This document shows positions 39,188 to 48,545 of a stretch of 64,000 nucleotides of DNA, in pieces. The DNA comes from Pseudomonas gozinkensis (GTDB lineage Bacteria > Pseudomonadota > Gammaproteobacteria > Pseudomonadales > Pseudomonadaceae), in the NCBI RefSeq assembly GCF_014863585.1, contig NZ_CP062253.1, positions 682,001 through 746,000 on the forward strand. Direction: 5' to 3'. The position numbers were made by a program, and so were the translations under genes. Every line of letters starts with the position of its first letter. The stretch's first letter is position 1. The notes below the pieces were generated by a model. That model was not told where the DNA came from and did no database searches. It worked only from the letters and a program-made list of their open reading frames with translations.

Positions 39188-40198
39188 TCAGCGGCGGCGC
39201 ATCAGGCCGATGAAGAACAGGCCGCCGAGGGCCGCGGTGGCAACGCCGATGGGCAGGTCTTCGGGGGCGATCAGTGTCCGCGCCGCGACGTCGACCCAGA
39301 CGAGGAACACACTGCCGAGCAACACGCACACCGGCAGCAGACGCCGATGCTCGGCACCGATCAGACGCCGGGCAATGTGCGGCACCATCAGCCCGACAAA
39401 ACCGATGGAGCCACTGATCGACACCAGCACTCCGGTCATCAGCGAGGCGATCACAAATACCCGCAGACGCACCGCCCGCGCATTCAGGCCGAGGGTGACG
39501 GCGGTCTGTTCGCCGGCCATCAGGGCGTTCAGCGGACGGGCCATGCCGATCAGCAGAATCAGGCCGAGCAACACACTGAGCGCCGGCACCGCCAACAACT
39601 CCCAGCGCGCCAGACCCAGGCCGCCGAGCATCCAGAACATCACCGCCGAACTGGCCCGGTGATCGCCCATGAACAACAGCAGATTGGCAATCGCCATCAT
39701 CACGAACGACACCGCCACGCCGCACAGCAGCAGACGATCACTGTCCAGCCGACCCTGCCGGTTGGCGATGCCCAGCACCAGAAACATGCTCAACAATGCG
39801 CCGATGAACGCGGCAATCGGCAAGGTCAGCAGGCCGACGATTTCGCCGACGTGCAGCACCACGATCACTGCGCCGAGCGTGGCGCCGGAGGTGACGCCGA
39901 GCAGGTGCGGATCGGCCAGTGGATTGCGCGTCACCGCTTGCAGCACCGCGCCGATCAACGCCAGCCCGGCGCCGACCAATGCACCGAGCAGCATGCGTGG
40001 CACGCGGATCAGCCAGACGATGTGCTCCTGACCGGCGCTCCAGTCCGGCACACCGAGGCCGAACAGTTTGTGCAGCAGAATCCGCCGCACCACCTCCACC
40101 GGCACCCGCGCCGGGCCGAAGCCCAGCGACACCACGCACGACACCAGGAGCACCGCGCCGAGGGCGATCAGCAGCCAGCCGTAACGACGATTGATCAT
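39188..40198 (-). CDS. FecCD-family ABC transporter permease
   Basis: Inner-membrane permease of 336 aa, about nine to ten hydrophobic segments, type of the BtuC/FhuB/FecCD family. LIRVPRMLLGALVGAGLALIGAVLQAVTRNPLADPHLLGVTSGA and SGSIGFVGLMVPHIARRLIGAEHRRLLP are the family signatures; the second includes the ATPase-coupling helix. ATG at 40198, overlapping the binding-protein stop (ATGA). Last gene of a receptor-ATPase-binding protein-permease set. Confidence 0.9.
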   Translation of the reverse strand: MINRRYGWLLIALGAVLLVSCVVSLGFGPARVPVEVVRRILLHKLFGLGVPDWSAGQEHIVWLIRVPRMLLGALVGAGLALIGAVLQAVTRNPLADPHLLGVTSGATLGAVIVVLHVGEIVGLLTLPIAAFIGALLSMFLVLGIANRQGRLDSDRLLLCGVAVSFVMMAIANLLLFMGDHRASSAVMFWMLGGLGLARWELLAVPALSVLLGLILLIGMARPLNALMAGEQTAVTLGLNARAVRLRVFVIASLMTGVLVSISGSIGFVGLMVPHIARRLIGAEHRRLLPVCVLLGSVFLVWVDVAARTLIAPEDLPIGVATAALGGLFFIGLMRRR

Positions 40199-41142
40199 TC
40201 GCCGTGGAAACATTTGGCCAGGGTTTCAACCGCCAGCACGTTGTCGATCCCCGGCGTGGCCTGCACGTAAGGGATGACGATGAAGCGCTGGTTCTTGATC
40301 GCGTCCACCGATTGCAGCGCCTTGTTCTTCAGCAGGAATTCAATCTTCTGCCCGGCAGTGATTTCGCTGTAGTCGACGATCACGATCACCTGCGGATTGC
40401 GCTCGACCACGGTTTCCCAGTTGACTCGGGTCCAGCTCGCTTCGACGTCATCGAGAACGTTGCGCCCACCGGCGGCGTCGATCAGCGCCTGCGGCATGCC
40501 GAGGCGGCCGGAGGTCATGGCGCGGTCTTCGCCGCTGTCGTACAGGAACACTCGTGGTTTTTCGGCGGGCAGGTCTTTGCGGACTTCGGCGACCTGACTT
40601 TGCATGTCGGCGATCAGCGCGTTGGCGCGATCCTGCACGTCGAAGATCTTTCCGAGGTTGCGCAGGTCGTTGTAAGTGTCGTCCAGCGTGGCGGCCGGGC
40701 GCTTCATCACGAAGGCGCAGGACTCGGTCAGTTCATACACATTGATACCCAGCGGTTGCAGGGTCTGCGGCGTGAGATCGCCGCCGACGCGCATGCCGTA
40801 ATCCCAGCCGGCGAAGAAGAAATCGACGTTGGCGTTGAGCAGGGTTTCCACCGACGGGTACTTGGCTGCCAGCTCCGGCAGACCGTCGAGCAGCGACTGC
40901 ATTTCCGGTGTCACCGATTTCCAGCCACTGACGCCGCTGTAGCCGGCCATTTTCGACTTGAGGCCGAGGGCGAGCATCATCTGGGTCATGTTGATGTCGT
41001 GACTGACCGCGTGCTTCGGCGCTTCCTTGAAGGTGACTTCACGGTTGCAGCTCTGGATCGTCAGCGGGTACTTGGTGGCCTCGGCGAAGGCTTGGGTGGT
41101 GCCCAGCAACAGAGCGAGGCAAAGCAGGGAGCGCACAGTCAT
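40195..41142 (-). CDS. Iron/metal-chelate ABC transporter substrate-binding protein
   Basis: Periplasmic binding protein of 315 aa with a signal peptide (MTVRSLLCLALLLGTTQAFAEA) and the class III (BtuF/FhuD) fold: HAVSHDINMTQMMLALGLKSKMAGYSG in lobe 1, a long connecting helix, and VNWETVVERNPQVIVIVDYSE in lobe 2. Two cysteines (SCNREV and ESCAFV) are present. The ligand is a metal complex or corrinoid; the sequence does not say which. It overlaps the ATPase gene upstream (ATGA) and the permease downstream, so the three are coupled. Confidence 0.86.
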   Translation of the reverse strand: MTVRSLLCLALLLGTTQAFAEATKYPLTIQSCNREVTFKEAPKHAVSHDINMTQMMLALGLKSKMAGYSGVSGWKSVTPEMQSLLDGLPELAAKYPSVETLLNANVDFFFAGWDYGMRVGGDLTPQTLQPLGINVYELTESCAFVMKRPAATLDDTYNDLRNLGKIFDVQDRANALIADMQSQVAEVRKDLPAEKPRVFLYDSGEDRAMTSGRLGMPQALIDAAGGRNVLDDVEASWTRVNWETVVERNPQVIVIVDYSEITAGQKIEFLLKNKALQSVDAIKNQRFIVIPYVQATPGIDNVLAVETLAKCFHGE

Positions 41143-41927
41143 GGTCGGGTTATCCAGGTGATTCGCGGGTAGCCGTGGAGGGGGTGTGGATCGATCAATG
41201 CTTCGACGCCGAACACGTCGCGCAGCAATTCAACAGTGAGCACTTCTTGCGGGGTGCCGCTGGCGACGATGCGACCGTGGTTGATCACATACAACCGGTC
41301 GCAGAACGCGGCGGCCAGGTTCAGGTCGTGGATGCTCGCCAACGTGCCGATCTGCAAACGCTTGACCAGTTGCAGCAGCTCCAGCTGATAGCGCGGGTCG
41401 AGGTGGTTGGTCGGCTCGTCGAGGATCAGCAGTTGCGGTTGCTGGGTCAGGGCACGGGCGAGGATCACGCGCTGTTTTTCTCCACCGGACAGGGTGGCAA
41501 ACGCGTGGTCTTCGAAGCCGTCGAGGCCCACGGATTTGAGGGCCTGGGTGGCGAGATTGCGGTCGTCCAGGGTGTCGCCGTCGAACAGGCCTTTGTGCGG
41601 CGTGCGGCCCATGGCGACCACTTCTTCGACGGTCAGGCCGAAGGCGTCGGGGAATTCCTGCAGCACCACGGCGATGCGTTGCGCGCACCAGCGTGAGGAT
41701 TGTTTCCACACGTTGTGGTGGTCGAGTCTGACCTCACCGTGTTCCGGCTGGCTGAAGCGGTAGGTGCAGCGCAACAGGCTGGTCTTGCCGCTGCCATTGG
41801 GCCCGATCAGCCCGACGAACTCACCGGCGGCCACTTGCAACGAAGCGTCACGCAGCTGGAACTGGTGATGACAGTGGCCGTGGCCCAGAGGTGTCCAGGC
41901 GAGGTTCGTCAGGGTCAGTGAGGTCAT
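41139..41927 (-). CDS. FecE-type ABC transporter ATP-binding protein
   Basis: A 262-aa ATPase for the FecCD importer. Walker A GPNGSGKTSLLRCTYRF, Q-loop AVVLQEFPDAFGLTVEEVV, signature LSGGEKQRVILARAL, Walker B LLILDEPTNHLDPRYQLELL, H-loop SIHDLNLAAAFCD. A longer frame reaches back through a REP to 42041; the ATG at 41927 gives the normal start. It lies 114 bp after the TonB receptor gene. Confidence 0.92.
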   Translation of the reverse strand: MTSLTLTNLAWTPLGHGHCHHQFQLRDASLQVAAGEFVGLIGPNGSGKTSLLRCTYRFSQPEHGEVRLDHHNVWKQSSRWCAQRIAVVLQEFPDAFGLTVEEVVAMGRTPHKGLFDGDTLDDRNLATQALKSVGLDGFEDHAFATLSGGEKQRVILARALTQQPQLLILDEPTNHLDPRYQLELLQLVKRLQIGTLASIHDLNLAAAFCDRLYVINHGRIVASGTPQEVLTVELLRDVFGVEALIDPHPLHGYPRITWITRP

Positions 41928-41965
41928 GCATCTCTCTTGATAACTATGGTGCGGCGGATACCGCT

Positions 41966-42030
41966 TTCGCGAGCAAGCTCGCTCCCACAGGATTTGTACA
42001 ATCCCTGTGGGAGCGAGCTTGCTCGCGAAT
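41966..42030. repeat. REP pair between receptor and ATPase genes
   Basis: Two inverted REP cores with a short spacer inside the uptake operon, directly after the abundant-product receptor gene. Confidence 0.88.
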
Positions 42031-42041
42031 GGGGCCTTCAA

Positions 42042-44168
42042 TCAGAAGGTGTAATCAGCGGTGACAAAGAACGAGCGAGGCTCACCCAGAATCCACTGCT
42101 GGCCCTCATTGTATTGGCTTTGTGCATACGTCCGGTCAAACAGATTGTTCACCTGCAACCCCAGTGTGGTGTTGCGCAGGGCTTTCCACGACAGCGTCGC
42201 ATCGACCACGGTGTAGCTCGGCAGCTCGTTGCGGTTGGCCATGTCGGCGTAGCGCGCATCGACGTAACGCACGCCGGCGCCGGCCTTCAGGTCATCGGTC
42301 AGCGCCTTGCTCAGCCACAGGTTGGCGGTGCGTCGTGGTACGTCCACCGGGCGATTGCCATTGCGCGACACCGGAGCGCCGCCGACCACTTCTTCGAAAT
42401 CGTCGTACTTGGCTTTCACGATGGCGGCGTTGGCTTGCAGTTGCCAGGCGTTCGGCAGTTGCAGATCAAGGCTGGCTTCCAGGCCGTTCGACGATTGTTG
42501 GCCGACCTGCTGCTTGAGCGTCGGGTTGCCCGGATCGTCGGTCAGCAGTTTCTTCTTCACGATGCGATACGCCGCCAGCGTGAATTCGCCACGCTGATCC
42601 CAGAACAGCTGCTTCAGGCCGATCTCGGTTTGCCGCGCGGTGGACAAGTCGTATTGCTGCTGGCTCGGGCTCAGGGAAATCAGCCCGCCGATGCCATCGG
42701 TGCTGGTGGCGACCTGGCCGTAGAACGAGGTGTCCTGCGTCAGCGCGAACACCAGCCCGGCCTTCCAGTTGTTGCCGGTCAAGGTCTTGTCGCTCTGGCT
42801 GCCGTCGACCAGGTTGTTGCGATCCACATGCACGTAGTCGCGGCGCACACCGGTCACCAGCGACCAGCGCTCGCTCAGTTGCGTGCGGTTTTCGGCGAAC
42901 ACCGACATCTGTTTGGTAGTGCTGTCGAACTGATCGCGATACGGATCGGCGCTCTCGAAATAGCCGGTTTGCGGGTGATAGCGATCCAGCGGCTGGCCGT
43001 TCGGCAATACGTCGTTGAACGGTGAGTTGCTGTCGAGCTGGAAGCGGATGCGGTTGTAGTCGACGCCGGTCACGGTTTGGCTGTCGAGACCAAACAGCGA
43101 GTGCTTGAAGGTGAAAGTCTGGCGGTCGCCGACCTGTTCCTGTTTGTGGCCGATGCCGAAGTAGCCGCTGCGGCTGAGCTGCTGACTGTCAGCGTTGAAG
43201 TTGTAGTTCTCGGCGTTCTGCCAGCGGCGCTGGGCCTTGAGGTAATACAGCTCGTTGCTGGCGCTGACTGCATCGTTGATCTGCCAATCGGTGGTCAGGC
43301 GCGTCCATTGATCGTTGTAGTGCTGCTTGTCGTCGCGCACGTTGTAGTTCTTGTTGCGCAGGCTGTCCTTCAACTGGCCGTTGATCAGCGGCGTGCCGAA
43401 ATAGTTCTGCGGGCGCTGATCACCGTAATCGTGGGCGAGGGTGAAGGTCAGGTCGTCAGTAGCCTGCCAGCGCAGGGCGGCGCTGACGAAGTCGCTGGAC
43501 GAGTCGCCGCGATCGACCCAGCCGTTGCTGCCCAGGCGGTTGAGGTTGAGGCGATAGCTCAGGGTGTCGGTCAGCGAGCCGCCGCTGTCGAACGCCTGTT
43601 GCTGGCGGTCGAACGAGCCGTAACCGACGCGCACATGGTTTTCGATCTCGCCTTCGAACGGTTTTTTCGGAATCACGTTGACCACCGCGCCGGTCGCACC
43701 TTCTCCATACAGCACCGAGGCCGGGCCGCGCAGCACGTCGACGCGCTCCACCGACCAGGTGTCGACCGGAAACGTCACGGTGCCCATGCCGGTGTACATG
43801 CGGTTGCCGTCATACAGCTGCATCACCGAACTCTGCCCGGTAAAACCCCGGGCCTGCAACGAGGTGCCGCCATCGCCCGGCGTGCCGGTGCGACTGATGC
43901 CGGTGCTGCGCGATACGGCGTCCTGCACACTGCGGTCACCACGGGCGCGGACTTGCTCGCCGCTGAGGCTCTCGACGCTGGCCGGGGTTTCCATGGGCGT
44001 GAGATTCAGGCGCGAGCCGGCGCTGGTCGGCGTGGTCAGGCTGACAGTCTGGTCATCATTGGCCGGGGCGGTGATGGTGCCGGTGGGCAGCGTCAGCGGG
44101 GCGTTGTCGGCGTGGGCGCTGTGGTTCAGGGCGAACAGACAGAGGCTGGACAAGAGGTACTTGTTCAT
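42042..44168 (-). CDS. TonB-dependent receptor
   Basis: Outer-membrane receptor of 708 aa. Signal peptide (MNKYLLSSLCLFALNHSAHA), a plug domain (about 45-160; ETPASVESLSGEQVRARGDRSVQDAVSRSTGIS, VERVDVLRGPASVLYGEGATGAVVN) and a 22-strand barrel ending in the C-terminal ADYTF pattern with terminal Phe. It looks like a siderophore-type receptor. Neighbouring binding protein, ATPase and permease follow in order, matching my memory of PA2911-PA2914, a set I recall as zinc-responsive. A Zur-like box lies 81 bp upstream. The ligand could be a zinc or iron chelate, or a corrinoid, given the nearby cob genes. The ATG at 44168 is chosen by the signal peptide. Confidence 0.87.
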   Translation of the reverse strand: MNKYLLSSLCLFALNHSAHADNAPLTLPTGTITAPANDDQTVSLTTPTSAGSRLNLTPMETPASVESLSGEQVRARGDRSVQDAVSRSTGISRTGTPGDGGTSLQARGFTGQSSVMQLYDGNRMYTGMGTVTFPVDTWSVERVDVLRGPASVLYGEGATGAVVNVIPKKPFEGEIENHVRVGYGSFDRQQQAFDSGGSLTDTLSYRLNLNRLGSNGWVDRGDSSSDFVSAALRWQATDDLTFTLAHDYGDQRPQNYFGTPLINGQLKDSLRNKNYNVRDDKQHYNDQWTRLTTDWQINDAVSASNELYYLKAQRRWQNAENYNFNADSQQLSRSGYFGIGHKQEQVGDRQTFTFKHSLFGLDSQTVTGVDYNRIRFQLDSNSPFNDVLPNGQPLDRYHPQTGYFESADPYRDQFDSTTKQMSVFAENRTQLSERWSLVTGVRRDYVHVDRNNLVDGSQSDKTLTGNNWKAGLVFALTQDTSFYGQVATSTDGIGGLISLSPSQQQYDLSTARQTEIGLKQLFWDQRGEFTLAAYRIVKKKLLTDDPGNPTLKQQVGQQSSNGLEASLDLQLPNAWQLQANAAIVKAKYDDFEEVVGGAPVSRNGNRPVDVPRRTANLWLSKALTDDLKAGAGVRYVDARYADMANRNELPSYTVVDATLSWKALRNTTLGLQVNNLFDRTYAQSQYNEGQQWILGEPRSFFVTADYTF

Positions 44169-44248
44169 CGGGCGGTGAATCACTTCTTCAAAAGAAAAGC
44201 CCGCAGGCTCATGACAGTGCATGGCTGCGGGCAGAGCAGCAAATTTGC

Positions 44249-44261
44249 GTTATACAGTAAC
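44249..44261 (-). promoter_or_regulatory. Candidate Zur box upstream of the TonB receptor
   Basis: GTTATACAGTAAC matches the gammaproteobacterial Zur core GTTATAWTATAAC at 10 of 13 positions, with both outer GTTA and TAAC intact. On the minus strand its TATAAC could double as a -10 element, so a repressor bound here would block the receptor promoter. Confidence 0.45.
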
Positions 44262-44264
44262 ACT

Positions 44265-44292
44265 AAAAAATGCCGGAGTTTAAGCCCCGGCA
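44265..44292 (-). terminator. Rho-independent terminator after the PepSY gene
   Basis: Read on the minus strand: TGCCGG and CCGGCA as a 6-bp stem with a 10-base loop, then ATTTTTTAG. It separates the copper operon from the receptor gene. Confidence 0.75.
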
Positions 44293-44329
44293 GTTTAAAG
44301 ATCTGTCTGGATCGCGCATCTCGCCTGTT

Positions 44330-45709
44330 TCATGATGAAGTTGAGGCAGATTCAGCTTGTCGGCCCAGACGCGACAACAGCAGTCGATCCAGCAACCAGA
44401 CCACCACCAGCGAAGCCCCCACCAGTGGAAACACCACCGCCAGAACCAGCATGATCACCACCCCGGTTTTCCATTTCGGCAGATCGTGACGCAGCGGCGG
44501 TACGCCGAACTTGCCCTGCGGCCGGCGTTTCCACCAGATCACCACGCCGCTGACGGCGCTGAGCAGGATCATCAGGCAGATCAGCAGCACGATGATCTGG
44601 TTGAAGGTGCCGAACATCTTGCCTTCGTGGAGCATCACGCCGATTTCGGTAGCGCGGGCAACAGCGCCGTACTGCTCGAAGCGCACGTCGGCGAGCACCT
44701 TGCCGGTGTACTGATCGACATGCAGGGTCGCATCGTTTCGCGGGTCGTCGGCGAACACGGCGATGGTGAACACGCCGGTGGCAGTGGTCGGCAGAGTGAT
44801 GCTGTAGCCTGGCTCGACCTTGCGCTCGACAGCGATGTTCTGCACGTCCTGCAGGCGAATGGTCGGCGCAGCGGGACCATGTTGCATGCCGCCGTGGGCC
44901 ATGTGTTCGGCGTGGTCGCCGGACATCGGCATCGGGGTGTTTTCCATCGCCCAGGGTACGGTCTGGCGCGCGGCGTTGTTGAGGCTGCCGGCCTCGACAT
45001 CGGAGGTCGGCACGTTGTCCCACATCGCCGCCGGGAACACGTTCCACACCTGGGCGTATTGCTTGCCCCAGAAGCCGGTCCAGGTCATGCCGCTGAGCAG
45101 CATCACCAGCAGCAATGCCGCGCCCCAGAACCCGGTGACTGCATGCAGGTCACGCCACAGCACGCGGCCGCGACTGCTCAGGCGTGGCCACAGAATCCCC
45201 GCCGCCTGACCTCGCGGCCACCACAGGAAAACCCCGGACACCACCAGCACCACGCCCCAGCCGGCGGCCATTTCGATCAGTCGGTCACCGACGGTGCCGA
45301 TCATCAGTTCGCCGTGGATCGCCCGGGCGATGGCTTGCAGGTTCTGCTTGGCATCCTGCTCGCCGAGGATGTCGCCGTGGTACGGATCGACGAACACGTT
45401 CAGCTCATGGCCGGCATTGGCCACGACAAACTGCGCGCTGCGCTCGGCATTCACCGGCGGCAGGTATTGGGTGACCTGGCCTTGTGGATAAGCGCTTTTG
45501 ACCTTTTGCAGCAAGTCGTCGGCCGGCACGGTGTGATGCCCCGCGGGGACGTTCAGCAGGCTGCTGTACATCAGCGAATCGAGTTGCGGCTTGAACAGGT
45601 AAATGATGCCGGTCAGGGCCAGCATCACCATGAATGGGGCGACGAACAATCCGGCATAAAAATGCCAACGCCAGGCCAGGTTGTAGAAATTCGGTTTGGG
45701 CTGTTTCAT
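44330..45709 (-). CDS. PepSY-associated TM helix protein
   Basis: Inner-membrane protein of 459 aa with four hydrophobic segments: HFYAGLFVAPFMVMLALTGIIYLFK near the N-terminus, VVLVVSGVFLWWPRG and WGAALLLVMLLSGMTWTGFW in the middle, and IIVLLICLMILLSAVSGVVIWWKRRPQG near the C-terminus. Two PepSY domains lie in the periplasmic loops. A His/Met-rich stretch (GDHAEHMAHGGMQHG) is suited to copper. Such proteins often reduce metals or complexes at the inner membrane next to TonB receptors. ATG at 45709, with GGAG eight bases upstream; the GTG just before is too close to it. Last gene of the copper operon. Confidence 0.85.
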   Translation of the reverse strand: MKQPKPNFYNLAWRWHFYAGLFVAPFMVMLALTGIIYLFKPQLDSLMYSSLLNVPAGHHTVPADDLLQKVKSAYPQGQVTQYLPPVNAERSAQFVVANAGHELNVFVDPYHGDILGEQDAKQNLQAIARAIHGELMIGTVGDRLIEMAAGWGVVLVVSGVFLWWPRGQAAGILWPRLSSRGRVLWRDLHAVTGFWGAALLLVMLLSGMTWTGFWGKQYAQVWNVFPAAMWDNVPTSDVEAGSLNNAARQTVPWAMENTPMPMSGDHAEHMAHGGMQHGPAAPTIRLQDVQNIAVERKVEPGYSITLPTTATGVFTIAVFADDPRNDATLHVDQYTGKVLADVRFEQYGAVARATEIGVMLHEGKMFGTFNQIIVLLICLMILLSAVSGVVIWWKRRPQGKFGVPPLRHDLPKWKTGVVIMLVLAVVFPLVGASLVVVWLLDRLLLSRLGRQAESASTSS

Positions 45710-45771
45710 CACGTGTGCTCCGCTTGGCTTGGATCTTCTAGTTGTTCACTCAAGTTGCTACACCGCATTAC

Positions 45772-45864
45772 CTGTGGGAGCGAGCTTGCTCGCGAAGGCG
45801 TCCTGCCAGACGACATCTATGTTGGATGTGCCGTCCCCTTCGCGAGCAAGCTCGCTCCCACATG
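45772..45864. repeat. REP pair between oprC and the PepSY gene
   Basis: Two inverted REP cores (GTGGGAGCGAGCTTGCTCGC and complement), again directly after an outer-membrane receptor gene within an operon. Confidence 0.87.
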
Positions 45865-45872
45865 GGTGGGTG

Positions 45873-47993
45873 TCAGAAACTCATGTCCACCTTGGTCCAG
45901 AGCGTGCGCCCCGGTTCATTGATCGCTTGCGGGTCGTTGGCCGGGTAACCGAACCCGGCGTTGCCCGCCAGGTTCAGGTGTTCGGCGTAAGCCTTGCCGA
46001 ACAGGTTGTCGACGCCGGTACTGACCTTCCAGTTCTTGTTGATCCGCCAGGCACCGTTGAGCGAGAACACGCCGAAGCCTGAACTCTTGTCGTAATCCTT
46101 GCCGACCACGTTGCCCTTGTTCTGGTCGATACGGTTTTGCGCGGCGACCACCCTCCACAGTGCGCCGGCGCTCCAGTTGTCTTCGGTATAGGTCAGGCCG
46201 AAACGTGCATCCAGCGGCGGCATCTGCGGCAGAGCCTTGCCGTCGCTGCTGTTCTTGCCCCAGGCGTAGGCCAGGGTCGCATCGGCTTTCCAGTGGTCGG
46301 TGAGTCTGTAAGCGGCACCGAGTTCACCGCCCATGATCCGCGCGTCGATGTTCTCGGCGCGGGAAGTGCTCATGCCCATCATCCCCGGGGTGTAATCGAA
46401 CAGGATGTAATCGCGCACCTGGCCGATGTAACCCGAGGCCCAGGCTTCGAGGTCGGCGCTCTTGTAGTTCACGCCGAAGTCGAGCTGAGTGGTCTTTTCC
46501 GGCTTGATCGAATCGAACGCATTGACCGAACCCGCCGGGCCGGACTTGGGCGAAAACAGCTCCCAGTAATCCGGGAACCGTTGTGAGTGGCCGAGGCCGG
46601 CGTAGAGCGTGGTCGGGCTGTCGGCCAGGTCATGCTCGTAACGGACGAAACCGCTCGGCAGGGTGTCGGCGCGGGTATCGCCGGCGGTCGGGTTAGGGCG
46701 CGACATCATTCCCGAGCCGGTGGTCTGCCGGAAATCCCTGGCCGAGGCACGGTCGACCCGGGCGCCGGTAATGAGCCGGTCGCGGTCGGCGGCGTACCAG
46801 GTCATTTCGCTGAACACGCCGTAGTTATGGAAGTCGGCGTCCTTGGTGTACGGCTGATCCTTGTAGGTATCGATGCCCATGCCGCTGCGCTGCCGGTGTT
46901 CGTTGGTCTGCGCATCGAGGCCGGTGATCAGCTGGATATCGGCCCAGCGCCAGGTGGCCTTGATCCGCGCACCGAGGGTGCGACGGTCGACGTTGGACGC
47001 CATGGGACCTGCCATCATCCCGGTGCCGGATGGCGTGCGCAGGGTGTAGTTGTCCATCACGTGGTCGGCGTAGTTGTAGTAGACCTGGGCTTCGAGCTTC
47101 TCCAGCACGTCGGTGATGTTGGATTTCTCGAAGCGCAGGCCGAGGCTTTCGCGCAGGAACTGCGAGCCGTCCATGCCGCGCCCGGCGTAGCGCGCTTCGC
47201 CGTCGCCCTTGCCGGCGGTGAGTTCGATCAGGGTGTCGGCGTCCGGGGTCCAGCCCACCGCGACATCGCCGTTCCACTTGTCATAGCGCGAGGCGACGGT
47301 GTCGTTGTTGCCGTCGCGGTAGTCGTCGGAATGTGCGGTGTTGCCGATCACCCGCACGTAGCCCAGCGGGCCGCCGGCCGCTGCATCGACGACTTTGTCG
47401 AAGCGCCCGTGGGAGCCGGCCAGCACGCTGGCATTCACACGGGTGCCGAGTTCGCCGAAGCTTTCCGGCTCGCGGTCGAACAGGATCGTGCCGGCGGATG
47501 CGCCCGGTCCGTAGAGCACGGTTTGCGGGCCTTTGATCACGGTGAGTTTGTCGTAGGTTTCGGGCGAGATGTACGAGGTCGGCGCGTCCATCCGGCCGGG
47601 GCAGGCGCCGAGCATCATGCTGCCGTTGGTGAGGATGTTCAGGCGCGAACCGAACATGCCGCGCAGCACCGGATCACCGTTGGTGCCGCCGTTGCGCACC
47701 AGGGCGAAGCCGGGAATGGTCTTCAGGTAGTCGCCGCCGTCGCTGGCCGGCACCGGTTGGCGCGGGTCTTTCGGATTGGTGACGATGGTCAGCGGCGAGC
47801 TCGGGGCGATGGCGGTGATCACCGTCGGGCTCAGTGCTTCTGTGTGGCCGGCATGTTCATCGGCGTGGACCAGCGGGGACAGCAGGACGCCGCAAAGGAC
47901 GGCGGTAGCGTGCCTGAAACGAATGCGCGATTCGTTCAGGGCGAAGGACGCCGGGGCAGAAGCCGGGCGTGGGACAGCAAAAAACCTGGACAT
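45873..47993 (-). CDS. oprC: TonB-dependent copper receptor OprC/NosA-like
   Basis: Outer-membrane receptor of 706 aa for copper. The first residues (MSRFFAVPRP) lead to a signal segment ending at LVHA, then DEHAGHTEALSP. The plug has MLGACPGRMD, the CxxxM copper-binding motif known from P. aeruginosa OprC, and the barrel ends VDMSF with terminal Phe. Methionine-rich loops occur (GTGMMAGPMAS, GSGMMSRPNP, GMMGMSTS). The start at 47993 is preferred over 48005 because GGAA lies at a suitable distance. Other genes of the operon (PCu(A)C, DUF2946, PepSY) fit copper uptake. Confidence 0.93.
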   Translation of the reverse strand: MSRFFAVPRPASAPASFALNESRIRFRHATAVLCGVLLSPLVHADEHAGHTEALSPTVITAIAPSSPLTIVTNPKDPRQPVPASDGGDYLKTIPGFALVRNGGTNGDPVLRGMFGSRLNILTNGSMMLGACPGRMDAPTSYISPETYDKLTVIKGPQTVLYGPGASAGTILFDREPESFGELGTRVNASVLAGSHGRFDKVVDAAAGGPLGYVRVIGNTAHSDDYRDGNNDTVASRYDKWNGDVAVGWTPDADTLIELTAGKGDGEARYAGRGMDGSQFLRESLGLRFEKSNITDVLEKLEAQVYYNYADHVMDNYTLRTPSGTGMMAGPMASNVDRRTLGARIKATWRWADIQLITGLDAQTNEHRQRSGMGIDTYKDQPYTKDADFHNYGVFSEMTWYAADRDRLITGARVDRASARDFRQTTGSGMMSRPNPTAGDTRADTLPSGFVRYEHDLADSPTTLYAGLGHSQRFPDYWELFSPKSGPAGSVNAFDSIKPEKTTQLDFGVNYKSADLEAWASGYIGQVRDYILFDYTPGMMGMSTSRAENIDARIMGGELGAAYRLTDHWKADATLAYAWGKNSSDGKALPQMPPLDARFGLTYTEDNWSAGALWRVVAAQNRIDQNKGNVVGKDYDKSSGFGVFSLNGAWRINKNWKVSTGVDNLFGKAYAEHLNLAGNAGFGYPANDPQAINEPGRTLWTKVDMSF

Positions 47994-48077
47994 GACAATT
48001 TCCATCAAACAGTCGTAAACGACACGGCCGGCAGCCTGAAGCTGTCTTCTCAACCGTGTGCAATCAGAGGTGGGTGT

Positions 48078-48524
48078 TTACGCTGCGACGGGCGGGGCGC
48101 GGGTGCGGGCGCCGGGGAAGAAGGTCTGCCGGGCATGGCCCAGGCGCGGGGAGGGCGGGGTAAAGGTGTTGACGAGAGGAATGCTGAAAGTGGCGAAACT
48201 GCCGCCGCCGGTCAGCGCCGGGCAGTTGAACAGCAGGCTGCAATAACCGCATTTTTCCCACAGCACATGGTGCGAGGATTGCGGCGGACAGTGTTCGGCC
48301 GAGGGTTTTGTTTCATGCGCGGAATGATCCATGCCCGGCATGTCCATCGACATGTCCATGCTCGTCGGCATCGAAGTCGAGGCGTGCTGATCCATCGGCA
48401 TCGACTGAGAAATCAGCGGGCCGATGAAGATCATCAACATGGCGAACAGGGCTATCCAGCTGCCGCGGGTCAGGTGTTCAGTCTGACGGCGTTGCAGGGA
48501 GGGCCTGGCGCTCAGGGGGCGCAT
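48078..48524 (-). CDS. DUF2946 family protein, Met/His-rich
   Basis: A 148-aa membrane-anchored protein: one hydrophobic helix (SWIALFAMLMIFIGPLISQ) after a basic N-terminus. A Met/His-rich periplasmic stretch follows (SMPTSMDMSMDMPGMDHSAHE), and then a CGYCSLLFNCP cysteine cluster. The composition points to binding of copper(I). It sits between pcuAC and oprC, 21 bp after the former. The function of DUF2946 proteins is not established. Confidence 0.8.
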   Translation of the reverse strand: MRPLSARPSLQRRQTEHLTRGSWIALFAMLMIFIGPLISQSMPMDQHASTSMPTSMDMSMDMPGMDHSAHETKPSAEHCPPQSSHHVLWEKCGYCSLLFNCPALTGGGSFATFSIPLVNTFTPPSPRLGHARQTFFPGARTRAPPVAA

Positions 48525-48545
48525 GGGCGGAGTCTGCCGGAACGG

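Noticed and set aside
44169..44248. B12 riboswitch in front of the TonB receptor
   Set aside because: The leader is short and lacks a recognisable B12 box; the Zur-like site is a better explanation.
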